From Flavobacteriia bacterium (lineage in GTDB: Bacteria > Bacteroidota > Bacteroidia > Flavobacteriales > Flavobacteriaceae): 64,000 bases of DNA. Made by a program: the position numbers and the translations under genes. The notes below the pieces were generated by a model. It did no database searches. It worked only from the letters and a program-made list of their open reading frames with translations, and had not been told where the DNA came from. Positions 24,872 to 34,231 of this stretch are shown piece after piece. The stretch is taken from the NCBI GenBank assembly GCA_011391075.1, contig JAABRF010000001.1, positions 1-64,000 of the forward strand, in the 5' to 3' direction. Position 1 is the first letter of the stretch. Each line of letters opens with the position of its first letter.

Positions 24872-27034
24872 ATGGAAAAACAACAATTTTACTACGACAA
24901 CAAAATTGTAAAAATGTTCTTCTGGGCAACAGTCCTTTGGGGTGTTGTAGGAATGCTGGTTGGTTTATTAGTGGCTTATTTGTTCTTATTTCCTAACTAT
25001 TTGACGTTCGCAGGAGCGCAACCTTGGTTAGGATTTGGACGTTTGAGACCTCTACACACCAATGCCGCCATTTTTGCCTTTGTAGGGAATGGTTTCTTCT
25101 TAGGAATGTACTATTCAATGCAAAGATTGTTAAAAACGCGTATGTTTAGTGATTTCTTGAGTAGAGTTCACTTTTGGGGCTGGCAATTAATCATCGTTTT
25201 AGCCGCAGTAACTTTACCATTAGGTATTTCTTCTTCAAAAGAGTACGCAGAATTACAATGGCCTATTGACATTTTAGTAGTGTTGGTATGGGTTGTTATG
25301 GGAATCAACATGATTGGTACGTTAATTAAAAGACGTCAACGTCACATTTATGTGGCTATTTGGTTCTACATTTCTACCTTGGTCACTATTGCTATGTTGT
25401 ATATTGTAAACAACTTGGAGTTGCCTATCGCAATGTCAAGTTGGAAAAGTTATTCGGTGTTTTCAGGAGTAAAAGATGCTATGGTTCAATGGTGGTATGG
25501 ACACAATGCTGTTGCATTTTTCTTAACTACACCAATGTTAGGTTTGATGTACTACTTTGTCCCTAAAGCAGCCAACAGACCGGTATATTCTTATAGATTA
25601 TCTATCATCCACTTTTGGACTTTAATTTTCATTTATATTTGGGCAGGACCTCACCATTTATTGTATTCTGCTTTACCAGATTGGATTCAAAACTTGGGAA
25701 CTGTATTCTCAGTAATGTTGATTTTCCCATCTTGGGGAGGTATGATTAACGGATTATTGACTTTACGTGGTGCTTGGGATAAAGTTAGAGAAGATCCCGT
25801 TTTAAAATTCTTTGTTGTAGCTATTACTGCGTATGGTATGGCAACTTTTGAAGGTCCAATGTTGTCTTTCAAAAATTTAAATGCAATTGCTCACTTTACA
25901 GATTGGATCGTAGGTCACGTTCACATCGGAACTTTAGGATGGAATGGATTCTTGTTATCAGGTATCTTGTATTGGTTGGTGAAAAAACTTTACAAAACTG
26001 AATTATGGTCTACTAAATTGGCCAATTATCATTTCTGGATTGGCACAATAGGTATTTTATTCTACTCAATGCCATTGTACATTGCCGGATTTGCTCAAGC
26101 TTTCTTATGGAAACAATTTGACGAATCAGGAACTTTGGTTTATGGTAACTTCTTGGAAACTGTAACTCAAATCATCCCAATGTATGCTATGCGTGCCTTT
26201 GGAGGTACTTTGTATTTCACCGGATTTGTTTTATTGGCTATCAACTTACTGAAAACAGCTGCCATTGGTAGTAAAGTTGAAGACGAATTGGCTGAAGCTA
26301 TGCCATTGGAAAAAATCAGTGGACAACGTGCTACTAAAGAAGGAATCCACACTTGGTTAGAAAGAAAAGTGGTATTATTTACTGTTTTAGCATTTGTAGC
26401 AACTGCTATAGGTGGAGCAGTTCAAATCATTCCATTATTGGTTGTAAAATCAAATATCCCTGAAATAACAAGTGTGAAACCTTATACTCCTCTTGAAGTT
26501 GAAGGTAGAGATATTTACATTCGTGAAGGTTGTAATAACTGTCACTCTCAATTGGTTCGTCCTTTCCGTTCTGAAGTTGAACGATATGGTGAATATTCGA
26601 AAGCAGGTGAATATGTGTATGACTTCCCATTCTTATGGGGTTCACGTAGAACCGGACCGGATGTACATAGAATTGGTAGTAAATACAATAACAATTGGCA
26701 TTTTAACCACATGATGGATCCACGTACAACTTCAGAAGGTTCGATTATGCCTATGTACCCATGGTTGATTAAAAATACTTTGGATTATAGCATGTTGGAA
26801 GCCAAATTGAAAACCTTAAAAACTCTAGGTGTTCCTTATACTGAAGCAGAAATTACTGGTGCAAAAGCCAATTTGGAAGCTCAAGCTAAATTAATTGAAG
26901 AATCTCTTCATCAAGATCCTGAATTTGTGAAAAACTATGCAGATAGTAAAATTCAAGAGAAAGAGATTGTAGCATTAATCGCTTATTTGCAACGTCTGGG
27001 TATGGATATTAAAGCTAACCAAAACGCTCAATAA
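24872..27034 (+). CDS. ccoNO: cbb3-type cytochrome c oxidase, fused subunits I and II (CcoN-CcoO)
   Basis: 720 residues. Residues 1 to about 480 are CcoN, with about 12 membrane helices and histidine ligands in RPLHTNAAIFAF, WWYGHNAVAFF, GPHHLLYSALPDW and DWIVGHVHIG for the hemes and CuB. From about 490 a further helix and a CcoO domain follow, with one heme-c site C554NNCH558 and the axial Met in SIMPMYPWL. The fused form is common in Bacteroidota. It is the oxygen-reducing core in the inner membrane, with high oxygen affinity. ccoQ starts two bases after the stop. Confidence 0.96.
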   Translation: MEKQQFYYDNKIVKMFFWATVLWGVVGMLVGLLVAYLFLFPNYLTFAGAQPWLGFGRLRPLHTNAAIFAFVGNGFFLGMYYSMQRLLKTRMFSDFLSRVHFWGWQLIIVLAAVTLPLGISSSKEYAELQWPIDILVVLVWVVMGINMIGTLIKRRQRHIYVAIWFYISTLVTIAMLYIVNNLELPIAMSSWKSYSVFSGVKDAMVQWWYGHNAVAFFLTTPMLGLMYYFVPKAANRPVYSYRLSIIHFWTLIFIYIWAGPHHLLYSALPDWIQNLGTVFSVMLIFPSWGGMINGLLTLRGAWDKVREDPVLKFFVVAITAYGMATFEGPMLSFKNLNAIAHFTDWIVGHVHIGTLGWNGFLLSGILYWLVKKLYKTELWSTKLANYHFWIGTIGILFYSMPLYIAGFAQAFLWKQFDESGTLVYGNFLETVTQIIPMYAMRAFGGTLYFTGFVLLAINLLKTAAIGSKVEDELAEAMPLEKISGQRATKEGIHTWLERKVVLFTVLAFVATAIGGAVQIIPLLVVKSNIPEITSVKPYTPLEVEGRDIYIREGCNNCHSQLVRPFRSEVERYGEYSKAGEYVYDFPFLWGSRRTGPDVHRIGSKYNNNWHFNHMMDPRTTSEGSIMPMYPWLIKNTLDYSMLEAKLKTLKTLGVPYTEAEITGAKANLEAQAKLIEESLHQDPEFVKNYADSKIQEKEIVALIAYLQRLGMDIKANQNAQ

Positions 27035-27036
27035 TA

Positions 27037-27240
27037 ATGTTAAGTTTTATCAAACATAGTTTTGATTCTATAGATGGCATAGGTATTTATCCTATGGTAG
27101 CTTTATTGATATTTTTCCCAATTTTCATATTTGCTGTAGCATATGTGTTTATATTGAAGAAAAAATATTTTAATGAAAACGCTAATTTACCATTTGAAGA
27201 TGATGAAATGAGCCAAATCGATAGTAAACTAGAACCGTAA
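27037..27240 (+). CDS. ccoQ: CcoQ-like small subunit of cbb3 oxidase
   Basis: 67 residues with one membrane helix (about 17-40) and an acidic tail ending MSQIDSKLEP. Its place between ccoNO and ccoP, two bases after ccoNO, identifies it as the CcoQ-type (FixQ) subunit thought to stabilise the complex. Sequence similarity alone would be too weak for such a short protein. Confidence 0.82.
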   Translation: MLSFIKHSFDSIDGIGIYPMVALLIFFPIFIFAVAYVFILKKKYFNENANLPFEDDEMSQIDSKLEP

Positions 27241-27323
27241 ATGGGATGAGGCGAATTACATGTGACTGATAAAAAACTAGCAAATATTTACACATGAAAA
27301 CCTTTTAAACAATTAAAAATATT

Positions 27324-28025
27324 ATGAGTAACAACAATCAAAATATGAGTTTTTGGCAAAAGTTCATGAAATCCATGACTAAAGCCAACGATTTAGAACG
27401 CGAAGACGAAGTAATGCTCGATCATGACTATGATGGCATTAAAGAGTTGGACAACGTACTACCACCTTGGTGGTTGTATGGGTTTTATATAACTATTGCT
27501 ATTTCTATATTCTATTATGTAGCTATACACATTCTTGGATGGTATGGTCAAGAAGACGAATACCAACAAGAAGTAGCTCAGTTTGAACAATATAAAGCTG
27601 ATAATCCTCAATTTTTCACCACTGATAATTTAACAGCTAAAATGGATGCAGCTAGTCTAACAAAGGGTAAAGAACTATTTGCAACAAAGACTTGTACTGC
27701 ATGTCACTTAGTTGATGGTGGAGGTCTAATTGGGCCTAATTTGACCGATAAAAATTGGATTCTGGGTGGTGATTTCAACAGTATAATGAACACACTAGCC
27801 AAAGGTGGTCGTCCTGGTAAAGGAATGGTAGCATGGGAAAAAACTATCTCAATTGAAGATCGTCAACTTTTAGCCAGTTATGTACTTTCATTACAAGGAA
27901 CTACTCCTGCTAAACCGAAAGCTGCTGAAGGCGACATTTGGGAAAATGGAGTAAAAGTTGAAGCGCCTGTAGCCAATGATACTATAGACAGTACTGCAGT
28001 TGTGCCAGTTGCAGAAGTAAAATAA
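27324..28025 (+). CDS. ccoP: cbb3-type oxidase cytochrome c subunit CcoP (single heme)
   Basis: 233 residues. DYDGIKELDNVLPPWWLYGFYITI is the typical CcoP N-terminus and first helix; one c-type heme site C124TACH128 follows with the Met of GKGMVAWE as likely sixth ligand. Proteobacterial CcoP has two hemes; here only one CxxCH exists. A proline/valine/threonine-rich tail follows (about 195-233). It delivers electrons to CcoNO. Terminator directly after. Confidence 0.94.
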   Translation: MSNNNQNMSFWQKFMKSMTKANDLEREDEVMLDHDYDGIKELDNVLPPWWLYGFYITIAISIFYYVAIHILGWYGQEDEYQQEVAQFEQYKADNPQFFTTDNLTAKMDAASLTKGKELFATKTCTACHLVDGGGLIGPNLTDKNWILGGDFNSIMNTLAKGGRPGKGMVAWEKTISIEDRQLLASYVLSLQGTTPAKPKAAEGDIWENGVKVEAPVANDTIDSTAVVPVAEVK

Positions 28026-28046
28026 GTATAAAACACTAATTTTAAT

Positions 28047-28082
28047 AAAGCCAGGAGTTTATTTACTCTTGGCTTTTTTTTT
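28047..28082 (+). terminator. Terminator of the ccoS-ccoP unit
   Basis: Stem AAAGCCA...ACTC / GAGT...TGGCTTT with a short A/T loop, then nine T residues. Confidence 0.8.
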
Positions 28083-28150
28083 GTATCACTTGTTACGACT
28101 TATTAATTTTATTTCAATTAAATTTGTACGTCTTTTAAATTAAATTTCAC

Positions 28151-29569
28151 ATGAGCACAAAATTAGATGAAAGTTTCCGCGATTCCATTGCTACTATCGA
28201 TACTGAAGGGCATAGAAATTTTATTTATCCTCAAAAACCAGATGGCCGATTTTATAAATGGCGAACCATATTGAGTTGGTTTTTGATTGTCTTTTTATTT
28301 GCTGCTCCATTTATAAAAGTAAATGGAATTCAATTTATACTTTTTAATGTTTTAGAAAGGAAATTTAACATTTTTGGATTTCCATTCTTTCCTCAAGATT
28401 TCCATTTATTTGCGCTTTCGATAGCCTTATCGGTTGTTTTTATTATTTTATTTACAGTCGTTTTTGGTCGAATATTCTGTGGTTGGTTATGTCCTCAAAC
28501 CATTTTCATGGAAATGATTTTCCGTAAAATTGAATATTTAATTGAAGGTGATAGACCTGCCCAACTGAAATTGACACGTCAAGATTGGAATTTTGAGAAA
28601 TTTTGGAAAAGACTTTTAAAATGGACTGTATTTTTCCTTATTTCATTTATCATTAGTAATGTTTTTTTAGCTTATATCATTGGAAGTGATAAATTGTTAT
28701 TATACATCAATGATGGTATTGGAAAACATCTAACTACCTTTATTATTTTATTAGTCTTTACAGGCATATTTTATTTCATTTTTGTTTGGTTTAGAGAACA
28801 AGTATGTATCATTGTTTGTCCATATGGTCGTTTACAAGGTGTTTTATTGGACAATAATTCCATCAATGTTGCCTATGACTTTGTAAGAGGTGAAAGCACA
28901 AACGGTCGAGCCAAATTTAGAAAAGGTCAAGATAGAACAGTTGATGGTATAGGAGATTGTATTGATTGCAAACAATGTGTTTTGGTATGTCCAACAGGAA
29001 TTGATATACGTAATGGTACGCAATTGGAATGTATCAACTGTACTGCATGTATTGATGCTTGCGATATGGTTATGGACAAAATCGATAAACCTCGTGGGTT
29101 GATACGTTATGCTTCAGAAGATCAAATTGAAACCGGACGAAAATTTCACTTTACACCTCGCTTGTGGTTGTATACTTTTGTGTTGACTGTTTTGATGGTA
29201 TTAGTTACAGCATTATTGGTATTAAGAGGGAACTCTGAAACTATTATGCTTCGATTACCTGGTCAAACTTTTTTGACAGATGAAACAAGTGTTCAAAATG
29301 TATATGAGTTTAAAATTATTAATAAAGGAACTAAAGAAATACAGGATATTTCATTTAAACTCATATCTCATAAAGGTGAAATTCTGAATAATGTCAGTGA
29401 ACATTCTTCCATTAAAATTCAAGATAAAGCACAAGGTACTGTTTTTATTAAAATTCCAAAATCAGAATTAAAAAATGCCAAAGAAAAAATTAAAGTAGGA
29501 CTTTTTTCTGAGGGTAAGCTGATAGAAACATTTAAAATTAACTTTCAAGGACCGATTGTAATTAAATAA
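28151..29569 (+). CDS. ccoG: cbb3 oxidase assembly protein CcoG (FixG/RdxA)
   Basis: 472 residues. About five membrane helices, a FGRIFCGWLCPQT motif, two ferredoxin-type 4Fe-4S clusters (CIDCKQCVLVCP from 270; CINCTACIDACD from 294), and a C-terminal Ig-like periplasmic domain (about 380-472). CcoG is a cupric reductase thought to supply Cu(I) for cbb3 oxidase assembly. It has its own -7 element (TAAATTTG, 28119-28126) and terminator. No ccoH (FixH) follows, unlike many cco loci. Confidence 0.95.
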   Translation: MSTKLDESFRDSIATIDTEGHRNFIYPQKPDGRFYKWRTILSWFLIVFLFAAPFIKVNGIQFILFNVLERKFNIFGFPFFPQDFHLFALSIALSVVFIILFTVVFGRIFCGWLCPQTIFMEMIFRKIEYLIEGDRPAQLKLTRQDWNFEKFWKRLLKWTVFFLISFIISNVFLAYIIGSDKLLLYINDGIGKHLTTFIILLVFTGIFYFIFVWFREQVCIIVCPYGRLQGVLLDNNSINVAYDFVRGESTNGRAKFRKGQDRTVDGIGDCIDCKQCVLVCPTGIDIRNGTQLECINCTACIDACDMVMDKIDKPRGLIRYASEDQIETGRKFHFTPRLWLYTFVLTVLMVLVTALLVLRGNSETIMLRLPGQTFLTDETSVQNVYEFKIINKGTKEIQDISFKLISHKGEILNNVSEHSSIKIQDKAQGTVFIKIPKSELKNAKEKIKVGLFSEGKLIETFKINFQGPIVIK

Positions 29570-29583
29570 GTCTTGATAAAATT

Positions 29584-29618
29584 AAAAAAAGGCAAATCTA
29601 AATGGTTTGCCTTTTTTT
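29584..29618 (+). terminator. Terminator of ccoG
   Basis: AAAAAAAGGCAAA / TTTGCCTTTTTTT stem-loop, 15 bp after the stop codon. Confidence 0.88.
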
Positions 29619-29808
29619 ATTCTAAATTTTTAAAATAAAATTAAGTTGATTTTTTTTAGAAACAATTTTTAATTTATTGATTTCTTTTAATAATCTTTTT
29701 ATATTTGTTAATCTATTGATTATCTATTTGATAATACTGATCTTAGTAATGCTGAATCCCAACTATATCTATTGAGCAATTATAATAAAACCTGTAAATT
29801 GAATTCAT

Positions 29809-30837
29809 TTGACTTATTCCAAAACCACCAATCATTCCTGGGACTGGCCGGATCAAGTACGAGCTATCGCTACTGTTTCCGTAATTTTACTTCATGTAGC
29901 TGCACCTTTGTTGTATCAATTTCGCAAAATTGAGGTTTCACATTGGTGGATAGCCAACATTATTGATAGCACCATGCGTTTTTGCGTTCCTGTATTTATG
30001 ATGCTGACCGGAGCTCTTTTACTTTCTAAAAATGAATCAACTATACTGTTTTATAAAAAACGTTTTACGCGGTTGGTTTATCCATTTATTTTATGGTCAC
30101 TCATTTATTTATGGTATAATTTTGATCCAAAGGTTACTAAAAATTTCAATATGACTTACGTTTGGGAACAACTTGTAAATGGAACTTCCTATCACCTTTG
30201 GTATGTGTATATGATTGTTTTTTATTATTTCCTGATCCCATTTTTGAGAAAATGGATTCAAGTTGCAACTACCAAAAAAATTATATTATTGCTAATCATT
30301 TGGTTTGTTGTACTCATGCTAGGTATGAGTTATCTTCAAACCATGAAAAGCAGAATCAATGGGTTATATTTTATTGGATTTTTGGGATATCCTATTGTAG
30401 GATATTTAGTTAGCAATCGATTAAGTATAAATATTAATAAATATATACTATTCCTAATAATAGTTATAGGATGGCTTGTGACAGCAGTTGGGACCTTTTA
30501 TCTTACTCAAAAATCAGGGCATTTTAAAGGAGAATTTTACCATTATTTAAGTCCTAGTGTCATGTTCATGTCTGTAAGTATATTTATTTTAATCAAACAA
30601 ATAAACATACAAAGAAATGGGTTGAAGAATATCGTAAATTTCATAAGTACCTATAGTTTTGGCATTTATTTATCGCATGTATTGGTGTTAAGTTTACTTA
30701 AAGAAGTTGGGATTACAGGTAGTTGGGTTCATCCATTATGGGGAATACCGATAACAACCTTCATTGCATTAATATTTTCAATCACATTAGTTTATGGGAT
30801 TAAAAAACTTCCTCTTGGGAATTATATTTCAGGATGA
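29809..30837 (+). CDS. Acyltransferase family 3 (OafA/YrhL-like) membrane protein
   Basis: 342 residues, about ten membrane segments. The N-terminus WPDQVRAIATVSVILLHVAAPL has the conserved RaiA...H motif of acyltransferase-3 enzymes, and FCVPVFMMLTGALLL follows as expected. These proteins O-acetylate or acylate surface sugars, peptidoglycan or lipids at the inner membrane. The start is TTG at 29809, since an in-frame stop lies at 29800 and the first ATG is far downstream. A -7 TATATTTG lies at 29700-29707 and an inverted repeat ATTATC-TATTT-GATAAT at 29719-29735. Substrate unknown. Confidence 0.83.
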   Translation: MTYSKTTNHSWDWPDQVRAIATVSVILLHVAAPLLYQFRKIEVSHWWIANIIDSTMRFCVPVFMMLTGALLLSKNESTILFYKKRFTRLVYPFILWSLIYLWYNFDPKVTKNFNMTYVWEQLVNGTSYHLWYVYMIVFYYFLIPFLRKWIQVATTKKIILLLIIWFVVLMLGMSYLQTMKSRINGLYFIGFLGYPIVGYLVSNRLSININKYILFLIIVIGWLVTAVGTFYLTQKSGHFKGEFYHYLSPSVMFMSVSIFILIKQINIQRNGLKNIVNFISTYSFGIYLSHVLVLSLLKEVGITGSWVHPLWGIPITTFIALIFSITLVYGIKKLPLGNYISG

Positions 30838-30875
30838 TGGAAACTGAAGTAATGAGTTATTAAATAAAAAAAGTT

Positions 30876-31167
30876 ATGAGAAGCTTAAAAGCAATTTATT
30901 ATTTTCACCTCAAACTGATAATCCCTAGTTTGACCATCGGGTTGATTGTCGGAAGTCTTGGAGATAATGAAAATGATTTTTTTTTCCATCCGAAATATGA
31001 CACTTGGATATTGGATAGCTTCATTATTATTTCATCTTTTCATCTATGAAATTGATCGAAAAAAAGAGTATTTTTTTTATTACAATATGGGTTTAAGTAA
31101 GTTAGTTCTATGGAGCTCAACTTTTACAATTGGTTTAACTTTCTATTTGATTTCCATTATATTATGA
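30876..31167 (+). pseudogene. Frameshifted small membrane protein, partner of the ABC ATPase
   Basis: From the ATG at 30876 one frame encodes MRSLKAIYYFHLKLIIPSL..GLIVGS (one membrane helix) and then leaves a sensible sequence at a run of nine T residues (30977-30985). A second frame, shifted by one, encodes MTLGYWIASLLFHLFIYEIDR and a last helix and ends with TGA at 31165-31167. Removing one T gives an uninterrupted protein of 96 residues with about three membrane helices. Its TGA overlaps the ATG of the ABC ATPase (ATGA), the mark of a working coupled pair. This may be a true mutation, a slippage site or a sequencing error. Confidence 0.7.
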
Positions 31168-31823
31168 GTAAGTTACACATAGATAGTATTCAAAAAAGCT
31201 ATGACAACAAACCGGTTCTCACCGATACTTTTATATCTTGTAAAACAGGTGAAATTATAGGTTTGTTAGGTAGAAATGGCAGTGGTAAGACTACTTTGAT
31301 GCAAATTGTATTTGGATCATTACAAGCTGAAAATAAATATATAAATGTGGATGGGAAAATACTTCATAATCTATTTGACAATCGCAATATAATTCATTTT
31401 TTACCACAATTTGATTTTCTACCTCAACACATAAAAATTAAAACGATTATAAGCCTATTTTGCGATAAAGAAAGTACTAAAAAATTGATTGAAAACCCCA
31501 TTTTCAAGCCATTGTTAAATCGCAAAATCAATAAATTATCAGGAGGAGAAAAACGCATTGTAAGCGTTTATGCATTGCTTTATTCCAATGCAGAATTTAT
31601 ATTATTGGATGAACCATTTAATGGAATTGCACCGATTCAAAGAGAAGAAATTCAAAAAATAATTCTTGAACAATCACCCAATAAAGGTATTATCATTTCT
31701 GATCATGATTACAGAAGTGTTTTGGAAATAGCAACCAAAATAATTCTATTACATGATGGTGGCACAAAAATCATAAACGATCAAAATGAGCTTATCGAAT
31801 GGGGATATTTATCTGGAATTTAG
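31164..31823 (+). CDS. ABC transporter ATP-binding protein, unusual partner
   Basis: 219 residues from the ATG at 31164; a longer reading from 31110 lies inside the membrane gene and is rejected. Walker A GLLGRNGSGKTT, signature KLSGGEKR, Walker B FILLDEPFNGI and H-loop IISDHDYRSV are all intact, so it should hydrolyse ATP. The shape recalls LptB-like ATPases. The start overlaps the stop of the small membrane gene (ATGA), so the partner appears to be only about 96 residues. No ordinary permease or binding protein is adjacent. Function unknown. Confidence 0.85.
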   Translation: MSKLHIDSIQKSYDNKPVLTDTFISCKTGEIIGLLGRNGSGKTTLMQIVFGSLQAENKYINVDGKILHNLFDNRNIIHFLPQFDFLPQHIKIKTIISLFCDKESTKKLIENPIFKPLLNRKINKLSGGEKRIVSVYALLYSNAEFILLDEPFNGIAPIQREEIQKIILEQSPNKGIIISDHDYRSVLEIATKIILLHDGGTKIINDQNELIEWGYLSGI

Positions 31824-31834
31824 AAGGACAAAAA

Positions 31835-32632
31835 CTACATTATTTGAAAACGATCCCAATCATTACCTACCGGGAAACTTTCACGTGCTTTTTGTAAACT
31901 TGAATTGGAAATAGTTACAATTTCAAAGGTTTCCTCATCGGGAGCTATTTCAGTAATATGATTGCCATTAAAATCTAAAACTGTACTATTGCCTTGATAA
32001 TAAAGTCCTTTACCATCTACTCCTACTCTATTGACTCCTACTACAAAAGATTGATTTTCAATTGCCCTAGCTATTAATAGTTGCCTAAATGCGTGTGCTC
32101 TTACCGAAGGCCAATTGGCGATGTAAATCAGCAAATCATAAGCATAATTTCCTTCTTCAACTGTATTCTTGGACCATACCGGAAAACGTAAATCGTAGCA
32201 AACTAAAGGGCAAATTTTCCAACCGTATAAATCTACAACCAACTTTTGTTTACCTGCTGAAAAGTGATGGTGTTCGCCACCATAGGTAAACAAATGTTTT
32301 TTGTCGTAATAGGAAATCTCTCCCAATCGATTGATCCAAACCAGTCGATTGTAATATTTTCCGGCTTCCTCAATAACGATACTTCCCATAAGTGCCAACT
32401 TATGTTCAATGGCCATTTTTTTCATCCACTTTACTGTCTCGCCTTCCATGTTTTCGGCTATTTCATGTGCTTCAGTGACAAATCCGGTAGCAAACATTTC
32501 GGGTAAAATCATCAAATCCAAAGCTTCCTTTTGATCATATAACCAATTTTCAATTTTAAAAAAATTGCTTTGTTTATCTTTCCAAATAATATCAGTTTGA
32601 GCTAATGCAATACGCAGAGTTTCGGGTTTCAT
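31835..32632 (-). CDS. Omega-amidase, carbon-nitrogen hydrolase family (YafV-like)
   Basis: 265 residues. The catalytic triad of the nitrilase superfamily is visible: Glu45 (ILPEMFATGF), Lys111 (YDKKHLF), Cys145 (LVCYDLRFPVW). This length and the sequence around Cys fit YafV/Nit2-type omega-amidases, which hydrolyse 2-oxoglutaramate or 2-oxosuccinamate to the keto acid and ammonia. The gene lies 58 bp after, and on the same strand as, a methionine aminotransferase. The pair would form the glutamine transaminase-omega-amidase pathway, which re-aminates 4-methylthio-2-oxobutyrate to methionine and makes the step irreversible. Confidence 0.88.
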   Translation of the reverse strand: MKPETLRIALAQTDIIWKDKQSNFFKIENWLYDQKEALDLMILPEMFATGFVTEAHEIAENMEGETVKWMKKMAIEHKLALMGSIVIEEAGKYYNRLVWINRLGEISYYDKKHLFTYGGEHHHFSAGKQKLVVDLYGWKICPLVCYDLRFPVWSKNTVEEGNYAYDLLIYIANWPSVRAHAFRQLLIARAIENQSFVVGVNRVGVDGKGLYYQGNSTVLDFNGNHITEIAPDEETFEIVTISNSSLQKARESFPVGNDWDRFQIM

Positions 32633-32690
32633 TATTTGAGTCTCTTGAGTTTTTATTGTTTTAAACTTAGTATAAGTGGTTTATTTCACT

Positions 32691-33845
32691 TTAAATACTT
32701 TTTAAAATTTCGGCTGCTTTCAACAAAGTTTCTTCTCCTTTGGCAAAACAAACTCTCAACATTTTGTTACTTTGCTTGTCGTGATAAAATGGAGAAACCG
32801 GCACGGTTGCCACTCCTAATTCTTTAGTCAATCTGATGGCAAAATCCAATTCATTTTCATCTGAAATACCTTCGTAATTCAACAATTGAAAATAAGTACC
32901 AAAACAAGGAATGATATTAAACCGAGATCCTTGTAAAGCCTTTACAAAAAAATCTCTTTTTTGTTGGTAAAAAGCAGGCACATAATCATAATGGGATTTA
33001 TTCTTGATAAATGTTGCCAATGCATATTGTACAGGTGTATTGGATGCAAATGTTACAAATTGATGCACTTTGCGAACTTCTACCATTAAATCGTGAGGAG
33101 CCAAAATAAAACCTGTTTTCCAGCCGGTAGCATGAAATGTTTTTCCAAATGAACCTACTACGAAACTGCGTTTGGCTAACTCAGGATACCAGCAAACACT
33201 TTCATGGCGTATGCCATCAAAAATCAAATGCTCGTATACTTCATCACTCAATACTAAAATATCGGTTCCATCTGTAATTTTTTGCAATTCCAATAAATCT
33301 GAAGCTTGCAAAACAGCTCCGGTTGGATTGTGTGGTGTATTGATAATAATCATACGGGTATGTACATTTATCAAACTTTTGATTTCATCCCAATGAACAT
33401 GGTAATCGGGTAATTGTAATGCAGAATGTCTTACAACTCCACCACATAATTCAATGGCAGGTGCGTAAGAATCGTAGGCTGGTTCGATTATGATTACTTC
33501 ATCACCAGAATGAACTACCGAAGTAATTATACTAAAAAGAGCTTCCGTTGCACCAGGTGTGATGGTAATTTCAGAAACGGGATTGTAAGACATTTGATAA
33601 GTATCCCAAGTTTTTGCAGCAATGCCTTCTCTTAAAGCCAAAACCCCAGGCATAGGTGCATATTGATTGTAACCTTCTCGCATATAACGGGTTACCAAAT
33701 CTATTAATTCATTAGAAATTGGAAAATCAGGAAAACCTTGTGAAAGATTAATCGCTCCGACTTCATTGGCTAAACCAGACATAACGGCAAAAATAGATGT
33801 TCCCACATCTGGTAGTTTGGAATAAACGGGTCTTATATAATCCAT
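32691..33845 (-). CDS. Methionine/glutamine aminotransferase (YbdL-like), PLP-dependent
   Basis: 384 residues, fold type I class I/II aminotransferase. SQGFPDFP near the N-terminus, NTPHNPTG (169-176), SDEVYEHL (200-207), and the PLP lysine K235 in GSFGKTFHATGWK. The sequence and length match the YbdL/kynurenine aminotransferase-like group that prefers methionine, glutamine and aromatic amino acids. Cotranscription with the omega-amidase gene supports a role in methionine salvage. The start ATG at 33845 gives the usual MDY... N-terminus. Confidence 0.88.
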   Translation of the reverse strand: MDYIRPVYSKLPDVGTSIFAVMSGLANEVGAINLSQGFPDFPISNELIDLVTRYMREGYNQYAPMPGVLALREGIAAKTWDTYQMSYNPVSEITITPGATEALFSIITSVVHSGDEVIIIEPAYDSYAPAIELCGGVVRHSALQLPDYHVHWDEIKSLINVHTRMIIINTPHNPTGAVLQASDLLELQKITDGTDILVLSDEVYEHLIFDGIRHESVCWYPELAKRSFVVGSFGKTFHATGWKTGFILAPHDLMVEVRKVHQFVTFASNTPVQYALATFIKNKSHYDYVPAFYQQKRDFFVKALQGSRFNIIPCFGTYFQLLNYEGISDENELDFAIRLTKELGVATVPVSPFYHDKQSNKMLRVCFAKGEETLLKAAEILKSI

Positions 33846-34231
33846 AAATTGATAAAATTATTTTTCTTATTTCTGGAAAATGATTCCAAAAACTGATTCA
33901 AAGTATGTATTCAATTTGAAAACAAATCAAACATTTCAATATTCTATTTTTAAAATTCAATTAAGAAGCTGAATGTTAAGCAATAGCATTCCAATTAAAC
34001 TTTCAATACTACAAGTGTAAAGATATGAAAAAAAGGTTTGAAGTTTAGATTAATTCCAAACGCATCTAAATGAATGTATATAATGCAATCATAGATTCAA
34101 AATAAGGTGATATTTAGTGTAAAACTATAGCTAAACACCAATTATATTGGAGTATAGCTAAGATATATTAGTCGATTTTTGTCAACACCAACATTTTTTA
34201 TTACCTTTGCATTCCTATAAAAACTAATGAT
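33846..34231. other. 386-bp intergenic region between divergent aminotransferase and dnaN
   Basis: A/T-rich, without a supported open reading frame. The last 60 bp hold the dnaN promoter; I see no clear -7 element for the aminotransferase and no strong hairpin. Confidence 0.45.
34178..34209 (+). promoter_or_regulatory. dnaN promoter
   Basis: A -33 TTTG (34178-34181), 20-bp spacer and -7 TACCTTTG (34202-34209), 22 bp before the dnaN ATG. Confidence 0.75.

Noticed and set aside
29719-29735. Inverted repeat ATTATC-TATTT-GATAAT as an FNR box before the acyltransferase gene
   Set aside because: The half-sites lack the TTGAT/ATCAA core and spacing, and the -7 element lies upstream of the repeat; kept only as a note.
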